Position numbers and translations under genes: made by a program
Origin: Xiphydria camelus
Taxonomy: Eukaryota; Arthropoda; Insecta; Hymenoptera; Xiphydriidae
Direction: 5' to 3'
Assembly: GCA_963678675.1 (NCBI GenBank)
Contig: OY783199.1
Span: forward strand, 26,471,546 to 26,535,545
DNA length: 64,000 bases
Notes under the pieces: generated by a model
What the model saw: only the letters and a program-made list of their open reading frames with translations
Databases searched by the model: none
What the model was told of the DNA's origin: nothing
Shown here: positions 50,301 through 64,000 of the stretch, one piece after another
How positions within the stretch are numbered: the stretch's first letter is position 1
Layout of the letters: every line of letters begins with the position of its first letter

Positions 50301-53300
50301 GAAGAAAAGCGAAGACGCGGAATCGCGTTCCTCTTTCCCACCCAGCTAGAATTTAGAGCGAATAAGAATTCGCGTTCTCTCTGTGCACCGAGAGAAACAA
50401 AAATGATATATTCTGTTAAATCTGCGTTTACGTGTGGGGGAATGCGGAATTAATTGTTCCGATTAATAGACTTGGTTATAACGATTAACGGTTATTTGAT
50501 GGAAACAGGTTGTAGACCATTCGAGTCGATAATTAGTCCGAGTAATTAGATCTGCATTCCCCCACCCGTAACCGCCGATTCAGTCAGTATTACTACATTT
50601 TTCTCTCGCAATCAGTGTAGGTAGGCGATGCCAAATCGCTCGGAGGATACGTTTGTAGTAGGAAACGCAGGGATCCACTATCGTCCACCGAACTTACGTG
50701 CGAGCGGGTCCGTCGCGTAATCGTTTGAATTAGTTTGCAAGACGCGATAAAATGCTGATCAAAACAATCAGGCCTCGCCTGCGCGGATAGCCCTGGGGCT
50801 TCCTTGCGAAGTTGGCTGTACACACAGACGTCGCTTCTCGATTCGACCGGCGGTCAAAACGACCCTCGAGGATCCTCGAAGAATCGCGCGATGGAGACGA
50901 GGAACTCCCCCTCTCTTCGTTCATGCATTAGCATCTTTCATCTTTCATAGTTTCCAATCATCATCGCCCGGACCCATCGATATTCGCGCGATGTTCTACG
51001 GGCGATCGTAAAACGATCGACGATGCGTCGAGTCGATTCCACCGCGGAAAATAAACTCACAGCGAAACACACACAATAGCGAAGACGACCCTCGGAGAAT
51101 TTCGAGAAGCCGTTGCGCAAACGGACAATCACCTCCTTCCACGTCCTCGTCCTTCTCCGTCTCATTTTTGATCAGCGCATAGCGTCGTCCGACGATCCTA
51201 TCTTAATTATACACGCGTAATTAAATACAGAAATAGAATGACGCAAAAAAAAGATAGTCTCGCTATTTAGCGAGAAAAAAATAGACAGAGGCGGTTAGGT
51301 ACACTCTTCTTTTTCGTCGAAGCGAAAGATAACGGACGGGCGACGAAAATCTTAATCGCGCGCGACGCGACGTTTTACGCGAGTCGCGAGATATGCGCTA
51401 TATCTTGGTGAAATTTCATCAACATTTATGTATACACATTTTTTTGCGAACACGTCGCTAATTGTTGGTAAATTGCGCCTCGATCGGCAACCGAGGCTTC
51501 TGTTCGTGCTTCCCTACTCTCGTTTAATCACGTGTACTTGCGCGCGTAAGAAAGAATGACGCGGTACGAAAAATAAAGCAAACAAGGGGGAAGACGTAAT
51601 GACGAAACTGCAGAAATTTCGACGGGAGATTTTCCGGTGAAACGAGGGGCGACCGTATAAATATGTATATAGGTACTTATGCACGGGTAAGAGTCGATGG
51701 GAATGCCATCGACGTATTCCTGACACCCCTCCCTCGAAGGATGTTTATATGATGGCGATAGCGAGACCAGGCCCTCCGGGCCCTGGATGACGCTGTGCGA
51801 GGATTCATTCTGGCTTTAGCAGTTATAAAGAGAGCATCTTCCTTATAGTCTCGCTGTACTAATTAAATAAAATAGTCTTTGAGCTAAGTCACGCTCACAC
51901 TTATCTCTTACAACGCCGCGTTAAGAATTCGCGCATATTTACGACAGGACGACGCCCTACAAAATTATATTAAATTTACAAAATGAATTATGAAATTCAA
52001 GAAATTATTAATTCGCGATATTTATTACGATTATTGATTAACCATCCCTTTCCCGTGGAATTTCTTTTTCACTGCAGGATTATCCGATAACCACCGTGCG
52101 TTGGTTTCGGGTGCGTTGAAAGCTTCCAAAACCTCTGTGAATTCGAAACAGAAATTTCTAAGGGTGTGCTCGCGAGAAAGAGTTCGTGACCCCTGCAGGC
52201 TCGAACGTCACTCCATTGTAAATTTCCCCTAATGACTCGCCTTGTTTTCGACACCCCGGAGAAGCTCATTAAAGAACGCGATCGGCACGATCGACGGAGG
52301 AAGGAGAAGGATCTCCGCGAACGGAGCGGTGCGAGAGAGACCGAGGTAGACGGACGATGTCTCGATGAAGAGTGCGATAACCGCGTGTGTTAGGTGACGA
52401 TGCGCTGGCAAGTGTCGAATCTAACGCGCGGTTCATTGAGAATTACGAGTAGTGGACGAGTGTAGGTGGGCGCTGATCCAAAAAAGGAGAGAAAACTCGT
52501 TCCACCAATTGAATGGAATGTTACGAGCCGTCGTCAAAACATTTAGCCAGCACCGATTGCTCAGATATATGTATATGTACGTGTGGTCGGAGCGAGAAAA
52601 ACTCATTTCGAACGTGCCGTTCTCTCCGTGCAATCGGTGCGGCTAAATAGGTCGATGGCATTCATTCGCGTCCTCCTTGGTTGATTCAATCAATTCCCTT
52701 TCGTCGTAATATGCAATTTCCGCTGTATCGTTCCCCGAAAATCGAAAACGCAACGTCGTCATAATGACGGTCCATCCGAAAACGTCGGAATTCACGATAG
52801 GTATATGTACGTATGCACGCGTCTCATCGTGCGTCAACGCATGATTTTATCAAGGAAAAGCGCGCGTGTTGACGCACGAAAGTTTTGACTTGGACGAGAC
52901 CGCCTTCGAGACGCTCATCGATAAGGCGTCGTCGCTGTCCCTCGCTGATTTCCGAAGAAATACAAACAAGCCCTCGCGGGAAGTCGCTTGTTTTTCCACG
53001 GCCGCTTGACTTTCGTCGCTTCGCGATTCCTTCGCGCGCGCGCGCGCGGGTTTCTCCTCCCTCCCTCTCTCTCTCCTCTTATCGTAATCCTTTGATGTAT
53101 TCCTTGCGTCAAAGCCGAACGTGTTTTCCTTTTCAATCGGTGCGCCGCGCGCGTGCAACGAGTTGTTCCTTCGCGGTGGAATTTGCGTCGTCTCGATGAG
53201 TCTTCGGTTTCGCATTCCGAATAGCGAGAAAAGAACGACCGAACGGACAATGGAGAGATACGTAGATTGTAGATGAAAAAAAAAAGCAGAATCCTCTCTT

Positions 53301-55852
53301 CGTCTCGGCATCGTTAAATTCTTAATAGGCTTCTCTGCTTGCAGCCCACCGCAAAGGAGCCCTCTCGTCTGAACCATGAGTCCGCCAATCACAAGGACCA
53401 AAGACGTCAGAAGGATGCCTCCGTCGGGACGAATTCCGCGGTCAGCGCTTTTCGTCAATGGCGAAGAAGCACTTCCACCGGGAATCGGTCCAACCCCCAA
53501 GCGGGATCCGGTTCCACGGTTGCCGCGAAACTGCCGAACGATCCTGTCACGGCTCGGAAGATGGAGCAGTTCCCTCTGGTACTCTCCGACACTTCCACGC
53601 CCGACGAAGATCTCTCCTTGAAGTTTCTCGCCCTGGTAGGTACCCTCAAAACGCGTCGCGTATCTCGGAAGAGATGAAGGGAAAACGCGCGCGAGTTGAA
53701 TGCATTATAGGTACAACTCGAAGCTCGGTTGCACCGATCTTATTCGGAATCGATGACAAAAACGTATAGCTTTGGAAAGTTGGTCAAGATTCGATCTGCT
53801 AAAAGCGTCGGCCGGCACTCGTTCTCCGGGTGACGCCAGTGTGGCTACTCTCATTCTTTTGCCGACTTCGTAATACACGCTTTTTATGCTACTCCAACGT
53901 CACGTATGACTAACGACAGGGCGCCGTCGAAATCGAGAGAAGTAGCCGACTAGTTTATAGTCACCGAATGAGAATAACCTTTCGTGACATCACATTCGAA
54001 AGCTGACGAAGAGCCATACCATATGTATGTATTTCGAATGGAATCGCTGTATTTCGAGACGTCTATACCCCCCAGAAGAGCTCGAGTTCCGTGTATCCGT
54101 CTTGTCCAGTTGACACCGATGCCATTTCCGCTTACGTAACGGCCGAATACGCGACAGTCGCGGTGACCTCGTCAGAACTGTCCCGTCGAAGAGTTCCGCC
54201 CAAGATGAATTTCAATCGACAGGTCGATCGACTCGCTTCCTCGTGTACGTTGCAGCTCTCGTGCGTACCTTTCCTGGTTTATCATGAGGCAACGCGGAGG
54301 AAGCATTAACTCTCGTGACGCGCGTACACGTTTGGCGAATCGATTACCTTTCAAGATACCCGCTCGAGACGCGCAGAATAATCGAACGCGAACCGGCTAC
54401 GAGTTTATTCGACTCGCATGAAATCGTGGTAGAGCCTTGTTAGTCATCGACGTCCACTCACGCACACGTACGCCCGCCCGCTCGCACAGACACGATCGAT
54501 TAGCCGCAGAATTGTCGCGTTTTGCCAAATTCAGCGTAGATCCTCGATCGTCGATGCGAGGTTTATACCAGATGTTGTTCACCTTCTTCCGAAAGACCGG
54601 ACGACGATCGGACTGACGTTGTCGCGACAAGATTCACTCGTACTGCGAGTCGAGCCGTACACCGTGCTCGATACATCTTCGTTGCACGATAACCGCTGCT
54701 CGCTTCTTGGAAGATATTCTTTTCGTGTCGAAGAGGACGCGATAGTCGGCCGATTCCTATATAGCCTTCGAACGCGCGCTTCCTTGGAATAAACTTTTTC
54801 TTCCGTCGCTACTCTTTGCGTTCGTATGAAATTAATGAAATTTCTCATTTATACTTGCAGAACGCGTTGGACCTTACCGCACCGGCAAGCGACGTCCTTC
54901 TAAAGAACAGACTAAAATCGTGGTTTCAATTATCCGGACATCCGGACGGATTCGCACCGGCCGGGCCGGGCACTGTCTGGAAGAGGAGAACCGGAGGCTC
55001 CGAGAATACCGAGCGCATCGTCTATGAAGCCCTCAGCAAGGACGCGACTATGCGGGAATACGTGCCAAAGTACTACAGAGAGGTCGAATACAAGGGCGAT
55101 ACGTTCATCGAGCTGCAGGATCTGCTGTTCGGATTCAACGATCCCCACGTGATGGACATCAAAATGGGCACGAGAACATTTCTCGAATCGGAAGTGTCGA
55201 AAACGGCGGCGAGACCGGATCTCTATCAGAAAATGGTGGCGGTCGACCCCAGCGCACCGACTCCTCAGGAGCACGAACAGAGAGCCGTTACGAAATTGAG
55301 GTACATGCAGTTCCGGGAGCAACAGAGTTCCACCTGCAGTCATGGCTTCAGGATCGAAGCGATGAAGTTGCCCGGGGCCCCGCCTATTACCGACTTGAAG
55401 AAGGTCAAATCTCACCAAGAAGTACTGAGCACGATGGCCTTGTTTCTAACCGGTCGTGAAGACACGCGTAGAAAGTTGCTCGAACGCCTGCGGAAATTGC
55501 GCACCAAGTTCGAGGAGTCCACGTACTTCCAGACTCACGAGGTTTGTTTCCTTTTCGTGTTCGATCATTTTGCCGTTCGTCATTCGATGTTACAACACCT
55601 GTGGAGAAAATGAATTCGGTATTATTCGGTGGTTTCTTTGATTTCCAGGTGATAGGCAGCAGTATTTTCATGATATACGACAACGAAAAGGTCGGGGTCT
55701 GGCTGATAGACTTCGCCAAAACGTACGAACTTCAAGAAGGCTCGAAGTTGACGCACAGAAAAGCGTGGGAGCAGGGAAACCACGAGGAGGGTTTCCTCTT
55801 AGGATTGGATAATTTGATTTCGACCATCGAAGAAGTTGATGCTTCTCTGTAA
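38350..55852 (+). CDS. IP3K: Inositol-trisphosphate 3-kinase
   Basis: Four coding exons joined in phase 0: 38350-38466, 53345-53635, 54861-55541 and 55649-55852, giving 1293 nt and 430 aa (human ITPKA is about 460). The enzyme phosphorylates Ins(1,4,5)P3 at the 3-position to Ins(1,3,4,5)P4, ending IP3-driven calcium release. The inositol-polyphosphate-kinase signature is present as DPHVMDIKMGTRTF (PxxxDxKxG), with an N-terminal lobe LKSWFQLSGHPDGFAPAG and VWKR, the SSIFMIYD block and the catalytic/metal site VGVWLIDFAKT. The C-terminus GFLLGLDNLI is also typical. The first exon encodes a 39-residue head (MSSSVCHAPLP...QAHFHK) and the second a Ser/Thr-rich linker, so other isoforms could use other first exons. 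The 14.9-kb first intron carries several transposons. AATAAA lies at 56003. The catalytic assignment is firm; the link to the distant first exon rests on donor, phase and distance. Confidence 0.88.
38775..39325. repeat. Dispersed repeat family, copy 2, interrupted by a nested element
   Basis: Same orientation and order of conserved blocks as the copy at 5530-5985 (TCGATGGGTTTGTATTGGAA; AATAGTAATCGCTGTGAAACG; ACCGATTATTTCCTATTCCC; the TTTGGCTCTAATCG end). The middle differs because a foldback element (38902-39131) sits exactly where the alignment breaks, between GTGAAACG and CAATTCCGT. Confidence 0.75.
38902..39131. mobile_element. Foldback MITE nested inside repeat copy 2
   Basis: The left arm CACTGAGAAAAAAATGTATT leads to GGAAATAAACGTGCCTTTGG and a GAGCGTATTTATTCGAT block. 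The right arm carries the reverse complement of these in order, down to TTTTTTTCA. Inner arms are nearly identical for about 55 bp; outer ends are more diverged. The surrounding repeat is uninterrupted in the other genomic copy, which shows this is an insertion. Confidence 0.7.
40915..40918. repeat. TTAA target duplication, left
   Basis: TTAA directly precedes the left inverted repeat and is matched by TTAA directly after the right one. Confidence 0.8.
40919..40953. repeat. Terminal inverted repeat, left (3' end of the element)
   Basis: Starts GGTAGTACCCCCAC; pairs with the reverse complement of 45271-45305, including a shared AACTAA block about 25 bp in. Confidence 0.8.
41625..44920 (-). 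CDS. Transposase with zinc module and C-terminal DEDDh exonuclease
   Basis: Three exons, 44920-44539, 44451-44244 and 43749-41625, with introns of 87 and 494 bp (donors GTAAGT and GTGAGT, acceptors AATAG and TATCAG). They sum to exactly 2715 nt, encoding 904 aa with no stop or frameshift. Residues about 1-130 are basic and hold two Cys-X2-Cys pairs (CCMC ... CDSC). The central part is a transposase core: VSYDMGWSKRGNGRSYDSLN and VVIGDEDSSTIAAIR carry candidate catalytic acids, and between them lie KCKFC and DHDCRKNF Cys/His clusters. A CGSWCLRR segment follows. The C-terminal ~270 residues are a 3'-5' exonuclease with Exo I FFDLETSG, Exo II AHNARFD and Exo III HEASYDVEIL, that is, all DEDDh residues. 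Transposase action is known for the family; the exonuclease role (end trimming, suppressing repair, or regulation) is unknown to me. The third-exon start was set by phase. Confidence 0.85.
45271..45305. repeat. Terminal inverted repeat, right (5' end of the element)
   Basis: Ends GCGGGGGAACTACC on the plus strand, the inverse of the left terminus. Confidence 0.8.
45306..45309. repeat. TTAA target duplication, right
   Basis: Matches the left TTAA at 40915-40918. Confidence 0.8.
47307..47567. mobile_element. Near-perfect foldback MITE with TA target duplication
   Basis: The left arm begins TTGGTATTAGCAAAAATCAG and the right arm ends CTGATTTTTGCTAATACCCAA. The two arms are reverse complements over about 120 bp with only scattered changes, separated by a loop of some 15-20 bp around 47430-47446. 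TA occurs immediately outside both ends. The whole 261-bp element would fold into one long hairpin. TIR plus TA fits a Tc1/mariner-related non-autonomous family. It lies in the kinase intron. Confidence 0.85.
49205..49475. mobile_element. Foldback MITE with CTCGTATGGCAAAAA arms
   Basis: The left arm (ATAGCATTTCGTTCCCCTCG then TATGGCAAAAATTGGTAC) recurs inverted on the right (TTTTTGCCATACGAGG then TGAATGAAATAGTATTTCG). An inner pair (AATAATTTGGCATTTTTT / AAAAAATACCAAATTATT) is also shared. Arm length is about 95 bp. No coding capacity; target duplication not resolved. Confidence 0.65.
50434..50565. repeat. Imperfect 130-bp palindrome
   Basis: GTGGGGGAATGC near the left end and GCATTCCCCCAC at the right end are exact inverses. 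The sequences inside (TTAATTGTTCCGATTAATA and its partner) continue the symmetry with mismatches for about 45 bp per arm. It could be a decayed foldback element or a structured intronic sequence. Confidence 0.55.
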
Positions 55853-56525
55853 ATATAATAACATTCGACTGACTCGCGTTACTTTTATTTAATTATAAAT
55901 TATTGTTTAGCGATAAGCCTAGCAAATTTTCTGGTCTGACTATCTTTTAGCTTTTATATTAGTCTATTTAATATTATTATTTATGTGAGCACACACTTTT
56001 GAAATAAACATTCATTTGCTTCACGTTTTATTTCTCATTGTAATTGTAAAACGTTGAAATAACATATGAATTTAAAAAATCCATCCTTTTTCCTAAACCT
56101 TCTCTGCCCCGGTTAACTAAACCACTTTCCTCTGAGCCTCTTGTTTGTCAAGTCATTTTTATATTCAAGGAAAGGTTTTTTTATATAAGTATTTATACCT
56201 ACACGTGTATGGTGCGATGTGTATCCTGAAATTTGCGCCTGAGAACAGACTACCCCTGCTTGCACATATGTCGTACGGGTCACTCCGTCTTAGGGGCAAT
56301 AGTGTCGTATACGTCGTATACCTTCTAATCCGCCATTCGCGAGCAATCAGCTGATCAGCTGATGACCTGGTGTGATACGTATTTACTACGCTCATCGTTT
56401 TCTCCGTACCTTACGCAAACTCGGTCAAGTTACGCCGGTTGTGAGAGTGATCGCGCAAATATGCAGTAGATCGCTGAAAGAAATTGTCGGTCAAAGTGGT
56501 GAAACGAACGCATTTCGGAAATAAT
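55853..56525. promoter_or_regulatory. Intergenic spacer: kinase 3' end and PRP16 promoter
   Basis: Contains the kinase poly-A signal (AATAAA, 56003-56008). The last ~200 bp before the PRP16 ATG include a short palindrome CAGCTGATCAGCTG near 56347 and must hold the PRP16 transcription start. No TATA box is evident. Confidence 0.5.
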
Positions 56526-61755
<5,230 letters not shown>

Positions 61756-62229
61756 TCTCGTATATTTTAAAAAATCTATTTGGAATGAGAAATGTTTTTT
61801 TTTACATCATTTACATCATTCTGCAGAAAATAAAAATTGTATAGAGATGATACAAGCATAAAGCAGTGCGTCTTTTATCTTTTATTTATTTATCCGCTTC
61901 TAAATTCAAAGCCTTGGTTAAATTAACCAGCGGTTCCGGAGCAATTCAAAAACTTGTCCACTGTCGTCAACTCGCTGCGCCTAATGGAAACTCCGCATTA
62001 CAGTGGCCCCTCTAGGTAGGTACCTATGGCCTGTATCAAAGTGCCGTGCTTCTACGTATTCCATAGTCCGCCTAAGTAAATGGGTGCGTTTTCAGCAGAT
62101 ATCGCTCATTGGGAGCACTCGACGGTCATTGGTTGAAATTGAATATTTAGCCAATGACCATCGAAAATCACTCAACAGTTGCGGAGCGGTTTCTCTCCAT
62201 TAACAACTCTTGAAAGCTACAATTCATCC
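61756..62229. other. PRP16 3' UTR and spacer with a short hairpin
   Basis: The PRP16 poly-A signal is at 61829-61834. A hairpin with GGTCATTGG / CCAATGACC arms sits around 62122-62167. Nothing coding was recognised. Confidence 0.5.
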
Positions 62230-63070
62230 TTTTAACTTCATCTTTAATACTTTCCTGAAAATCCGAACGCACTCTTCTCATCCCTAGTACTTCTTTTAGA
62301 GTCTCAATATACCCTCCACATTCTTATTACATTTTCACAACCCCAGTACATTCTTTCCATTCCTTCAATACTTTTTCTAAAGTCCCAATGCACCCTCTTG
62401 ATTCCAAATACTTTGAAAACCCTAACATGCACTCCCCTATTCCTATAGTACTTTATTTAAAGTCCCAGCACACCATCCAATTTCCTAATCCAGCTTCTAA
62501 AGTCCCAGCACCAGTTTTCATATCTCTAATACTTTTCCTAAAGTCCCAATGTACCTTCTTCATCCCCAATATGTCTTCTGAAAGCCCAACACACCCTCTA
62601 CATTCCTAATACGTCCTCCATACGACCAATAATTCTTCTAAAGCCCCAATGCATCATATTCATCCCTACTACTTCTTCAAGAACACTAACATACTCTCCC
62701 CATAATTCCTCTAGTAACTAAAATTCCCCTCCCGGATTCCATCTAATACATTAGTCAAAGGTAAACCTTTACACTTGATGCACCAGCCCATTACTCCCGG
62801 AGCACCAGGTGCAAAGCGTGGATTGGACTGATGCACAGGGAGTATTGAGCTGGTGTATCAGGTGCGAAGGTATATTTAGATTGGTGTATCAGGTGGAATC
62901 CAGAGGAGAGGAATTTGGAATGTAGACGGTGCGCCGAGGTTTTGGAATACGTACTAAAGGTGCAAAGAATATATTGGGATTCTAGAGAGAATGCATTGTA
63001 CGTGCAGAGATTTCAAAGGCATATTAGGAATATACAGGGTGTAGTGGAGTCGCGACTGTTGCCCGGTAAA
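62230..63070. repeat. Degenerate ~40-bp minisatellite arranged as a large inverted repeat
   Basis: From about 62230 to 62700 a unit resembling TCTAAAGTCCCAATGCACCC followed by TCTTCATTCCTAATACTT recurs roughly every 40 bp, some eleven or twelve times with many changes. After a centre near 62765-62890 the same unit appears as its reverse complement (TGGGATTCTAGAG, TATTAGGAATATACAGGG, and so on) to about 63050. The centre itself is symmetric: GATGCACCAGCCCATTACTC on the left mirrors GAGTATTGAGCTGGTGTATC on the right, and GGATTCCATCTAATAC mirrors GTATCAGGTGGAATCC. It lies between PRP16 and the NCBP3-like gene. Confidence 0.75.
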
Positions 63071-63646
63071 GTTCGAGTAGTTATGTGGTACTACGGTTCT
63101 TGAAAAACTATTTTATGAGGAAAAAATTCGGATCGTATTATTGGACAGACGTAGAAAATAAGTATTACAATAGGTAAAAATTGTATTTATTAAATCATTC
63201 AAGTATGGTACAAGTATTTGCAAAGATGTCGATTAGGGTAAAATAGGATGAAGGAAAAAACTTATTACTTGATAATAACTTACATATCGTTGATGAACGC
63301 ATCAGAGTTCCTCCGTCGTACACTTCAACTGGATGAATTCAAGAAAGACAGAAGGGCTCTTATGTGTTCATCAGCATTGGTGTTCTCGCTTGCATTCGTA
63401 CACTTCCTAGGAGTCCTATCTTAGAAAACAACTGTGTATTTAAAATAGATCGCACCTATCATTTTATTCCATCATTCTCTCTCGCTACACTACGAATAAT
63501 CTCTGAAGAGTGCTCGTTAAGTCTCTAAAAAACTTTGTCGAATGTCATTATTAAAATTTACACATATACATTGATGAAATTAAGTGATGCATTGATGTGT
63601 CTTAAAAACGTTTAATCGGTCGTTCTCGTACTCTTATTTGCTATAA
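63071..63646 (-). other. Presumed 3' UTR of the NCBP3-like gene
   Basis: AT-rich, with a minus-strand AATAAA at 63191-63186, about 455 bp after the stop codon. No other feature is seen. Confidence 0.45.
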
Positions 63647-64000
63647 TCATTCTGTATCGCTATTTTCTATGGTATACTTATCGTTCTTTACCTCTATCCT
63701 AAGTGGCGAACGACCTCTGGATTGATGATTCAATCGGGCACGTAAATCTCCTCCTTTCAATGTATCGCGCAAATCACCTCTCGTCGAACGCCTTAAAGAG
63801 CAGTGCCATTATTAACAATGCCACGTACAAGATAAAAAGTATGGATACGAAGAACTCGTCTTATAATTTTCAATATTTCATACGATACTTCTAACTCACC
63901 TCTGTTTCTTAGAATCATCAGTTTCTTCGACTTTTATGTGATTTAATCTAGCCCAGACCGTCGAAGCGAGGCGCGGTTTATTTTGAACGACCTTTATGAC
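63647..64000 (-). CDS. NCBP3: C-terminal exons of a probable nuclear cap-binding protein subunit 3 (partial)
   Basis: On the minus strand, 64000-63900 is open up to a clean donor (CAGAG|GTGAGT), and 63791-63647 follows a TTTAAG acceptor and ends in TGA. The splice restores a codon and gives about 82 residues. They contain RLASTVWARLN, GDLRARLNHQSRGRSPLRIE and end TIENSDTE. This resembles the end of NCBP3 (C17orf85), where a LWTRL motif and repeated DIRxRLG-type motifs precede a short I-E-V stretch and an acidic tail. NCBP3 binds the cap with NCBP1 and assists mRNA export. The resemblance is short and basic/low-complexity, so other RNA-export proteins with such motifs are possible. The rest of the gene lies beyond the window. 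Confidence 0.55.

Larger units (their letters stand above)
38467..53344 (+). other. 14.9-kb first intron of IP3 3-kinase, rich in transposons
   Basis: Donor AAG|GTACGT, acceptor CTTGCAG|CCC. It holds repeat copy 2 with a nested foldback (38775-39325), the complete exonuclease-bearing transposon (40919-45305), a TA-flanked MITE (47307-47567), another foldback (49205-49475) and a 130-bp palindrome (50434-50565). Outside these, no coding exon is recognised; 45306-47300 and 50600-53300 are CpG-rich and show nothing specific. Confidence 0.6.

Overview
The window is a stretch of insect nuclear genome, most likely a hymenopteran such as an ant, bee or wasp. The evidence is: genes split by short GT-AG introns, five recognisable conserved eukaryotic genes plus a probable sixth, very high CpG content with long GC-rich intergenic and intronic tracts, and AT-richer exons and transposons. 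A CCTAA/TTAGG-like stretch fits the insect telomere motif but is only a few units long. The species call is an inference.

Layout. (1) 1-9.7 kb is GC-rich, non-coding and repeat-bearing; a CCAAT-rich, promoter-like block with a good donor near 7029 may be the 5' end of the first gene. (2) A + strand SH3 protein resembling Dlish (Dachs ligand with SH3s) has four firm exons at 16237-17802 and a probable upstream exon at 9712-9842. (3) Convergent with it on the - strand is THOC6 (18119-19522, five exons, 340 aa). (4) Head to head with THOC6, only 177 bp away, is rotatin/RTTN (Ana3; 19700-29083, about 30 small exons, roughly 2190 aa), which carries an apparent 1-nt frameshift near 22447. (5) 29.1-38.3 kb is non-coding with one MITE. 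(6) Inositol-trisphosphate 3-kinase runs from 38350 to 55852 (four coding exons, 430 aa). Its 14.9-kb first intron is a transposon trap. (7) PRP16/DHX38, the DEAH splicing helicase, lies at 56526-61755 (eight exons, 1140 aa), with a possible antisense gene in its largest intron. (8) 61.8-63.2 kb holds a degenerate ~40-bp minisatellite folded into a large inverted repeat. (9) The right edge has the last two - strand exons of a probable NCBP3 homologue.

The most unusual object is a complete 4.39-kb DNA transposon at 40919-45305 inside the kinase intron. It has imperfect ~30-bp terminal inverted repeats starting GGTAGT, flanking TTAA target duplications, and one intact three-exon gene. That gene encodes 904 aa: an N-terminal Cys-X2-Cys zinc module, a Mutator-like/Kolobok-like transposase core, and a C-terminal DEDDh 3'-5' exonuclease with all catalytic motifs. 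Several short foldback MITEs, one nested inside another repeat, are also delimited.

Four of the host genes act in RNA processing or export and centriole biology (THOC6 in TREX mRNA export, PRP16 in splicing, NCBP3 in cap binding/export, rotatin in centriole assembly). The other two are signalling genes (Fat/Dachs pathway, inositol phosphates). Nothing suggests operon-like coordination apart from the shared THOC6/RTTN promoter.
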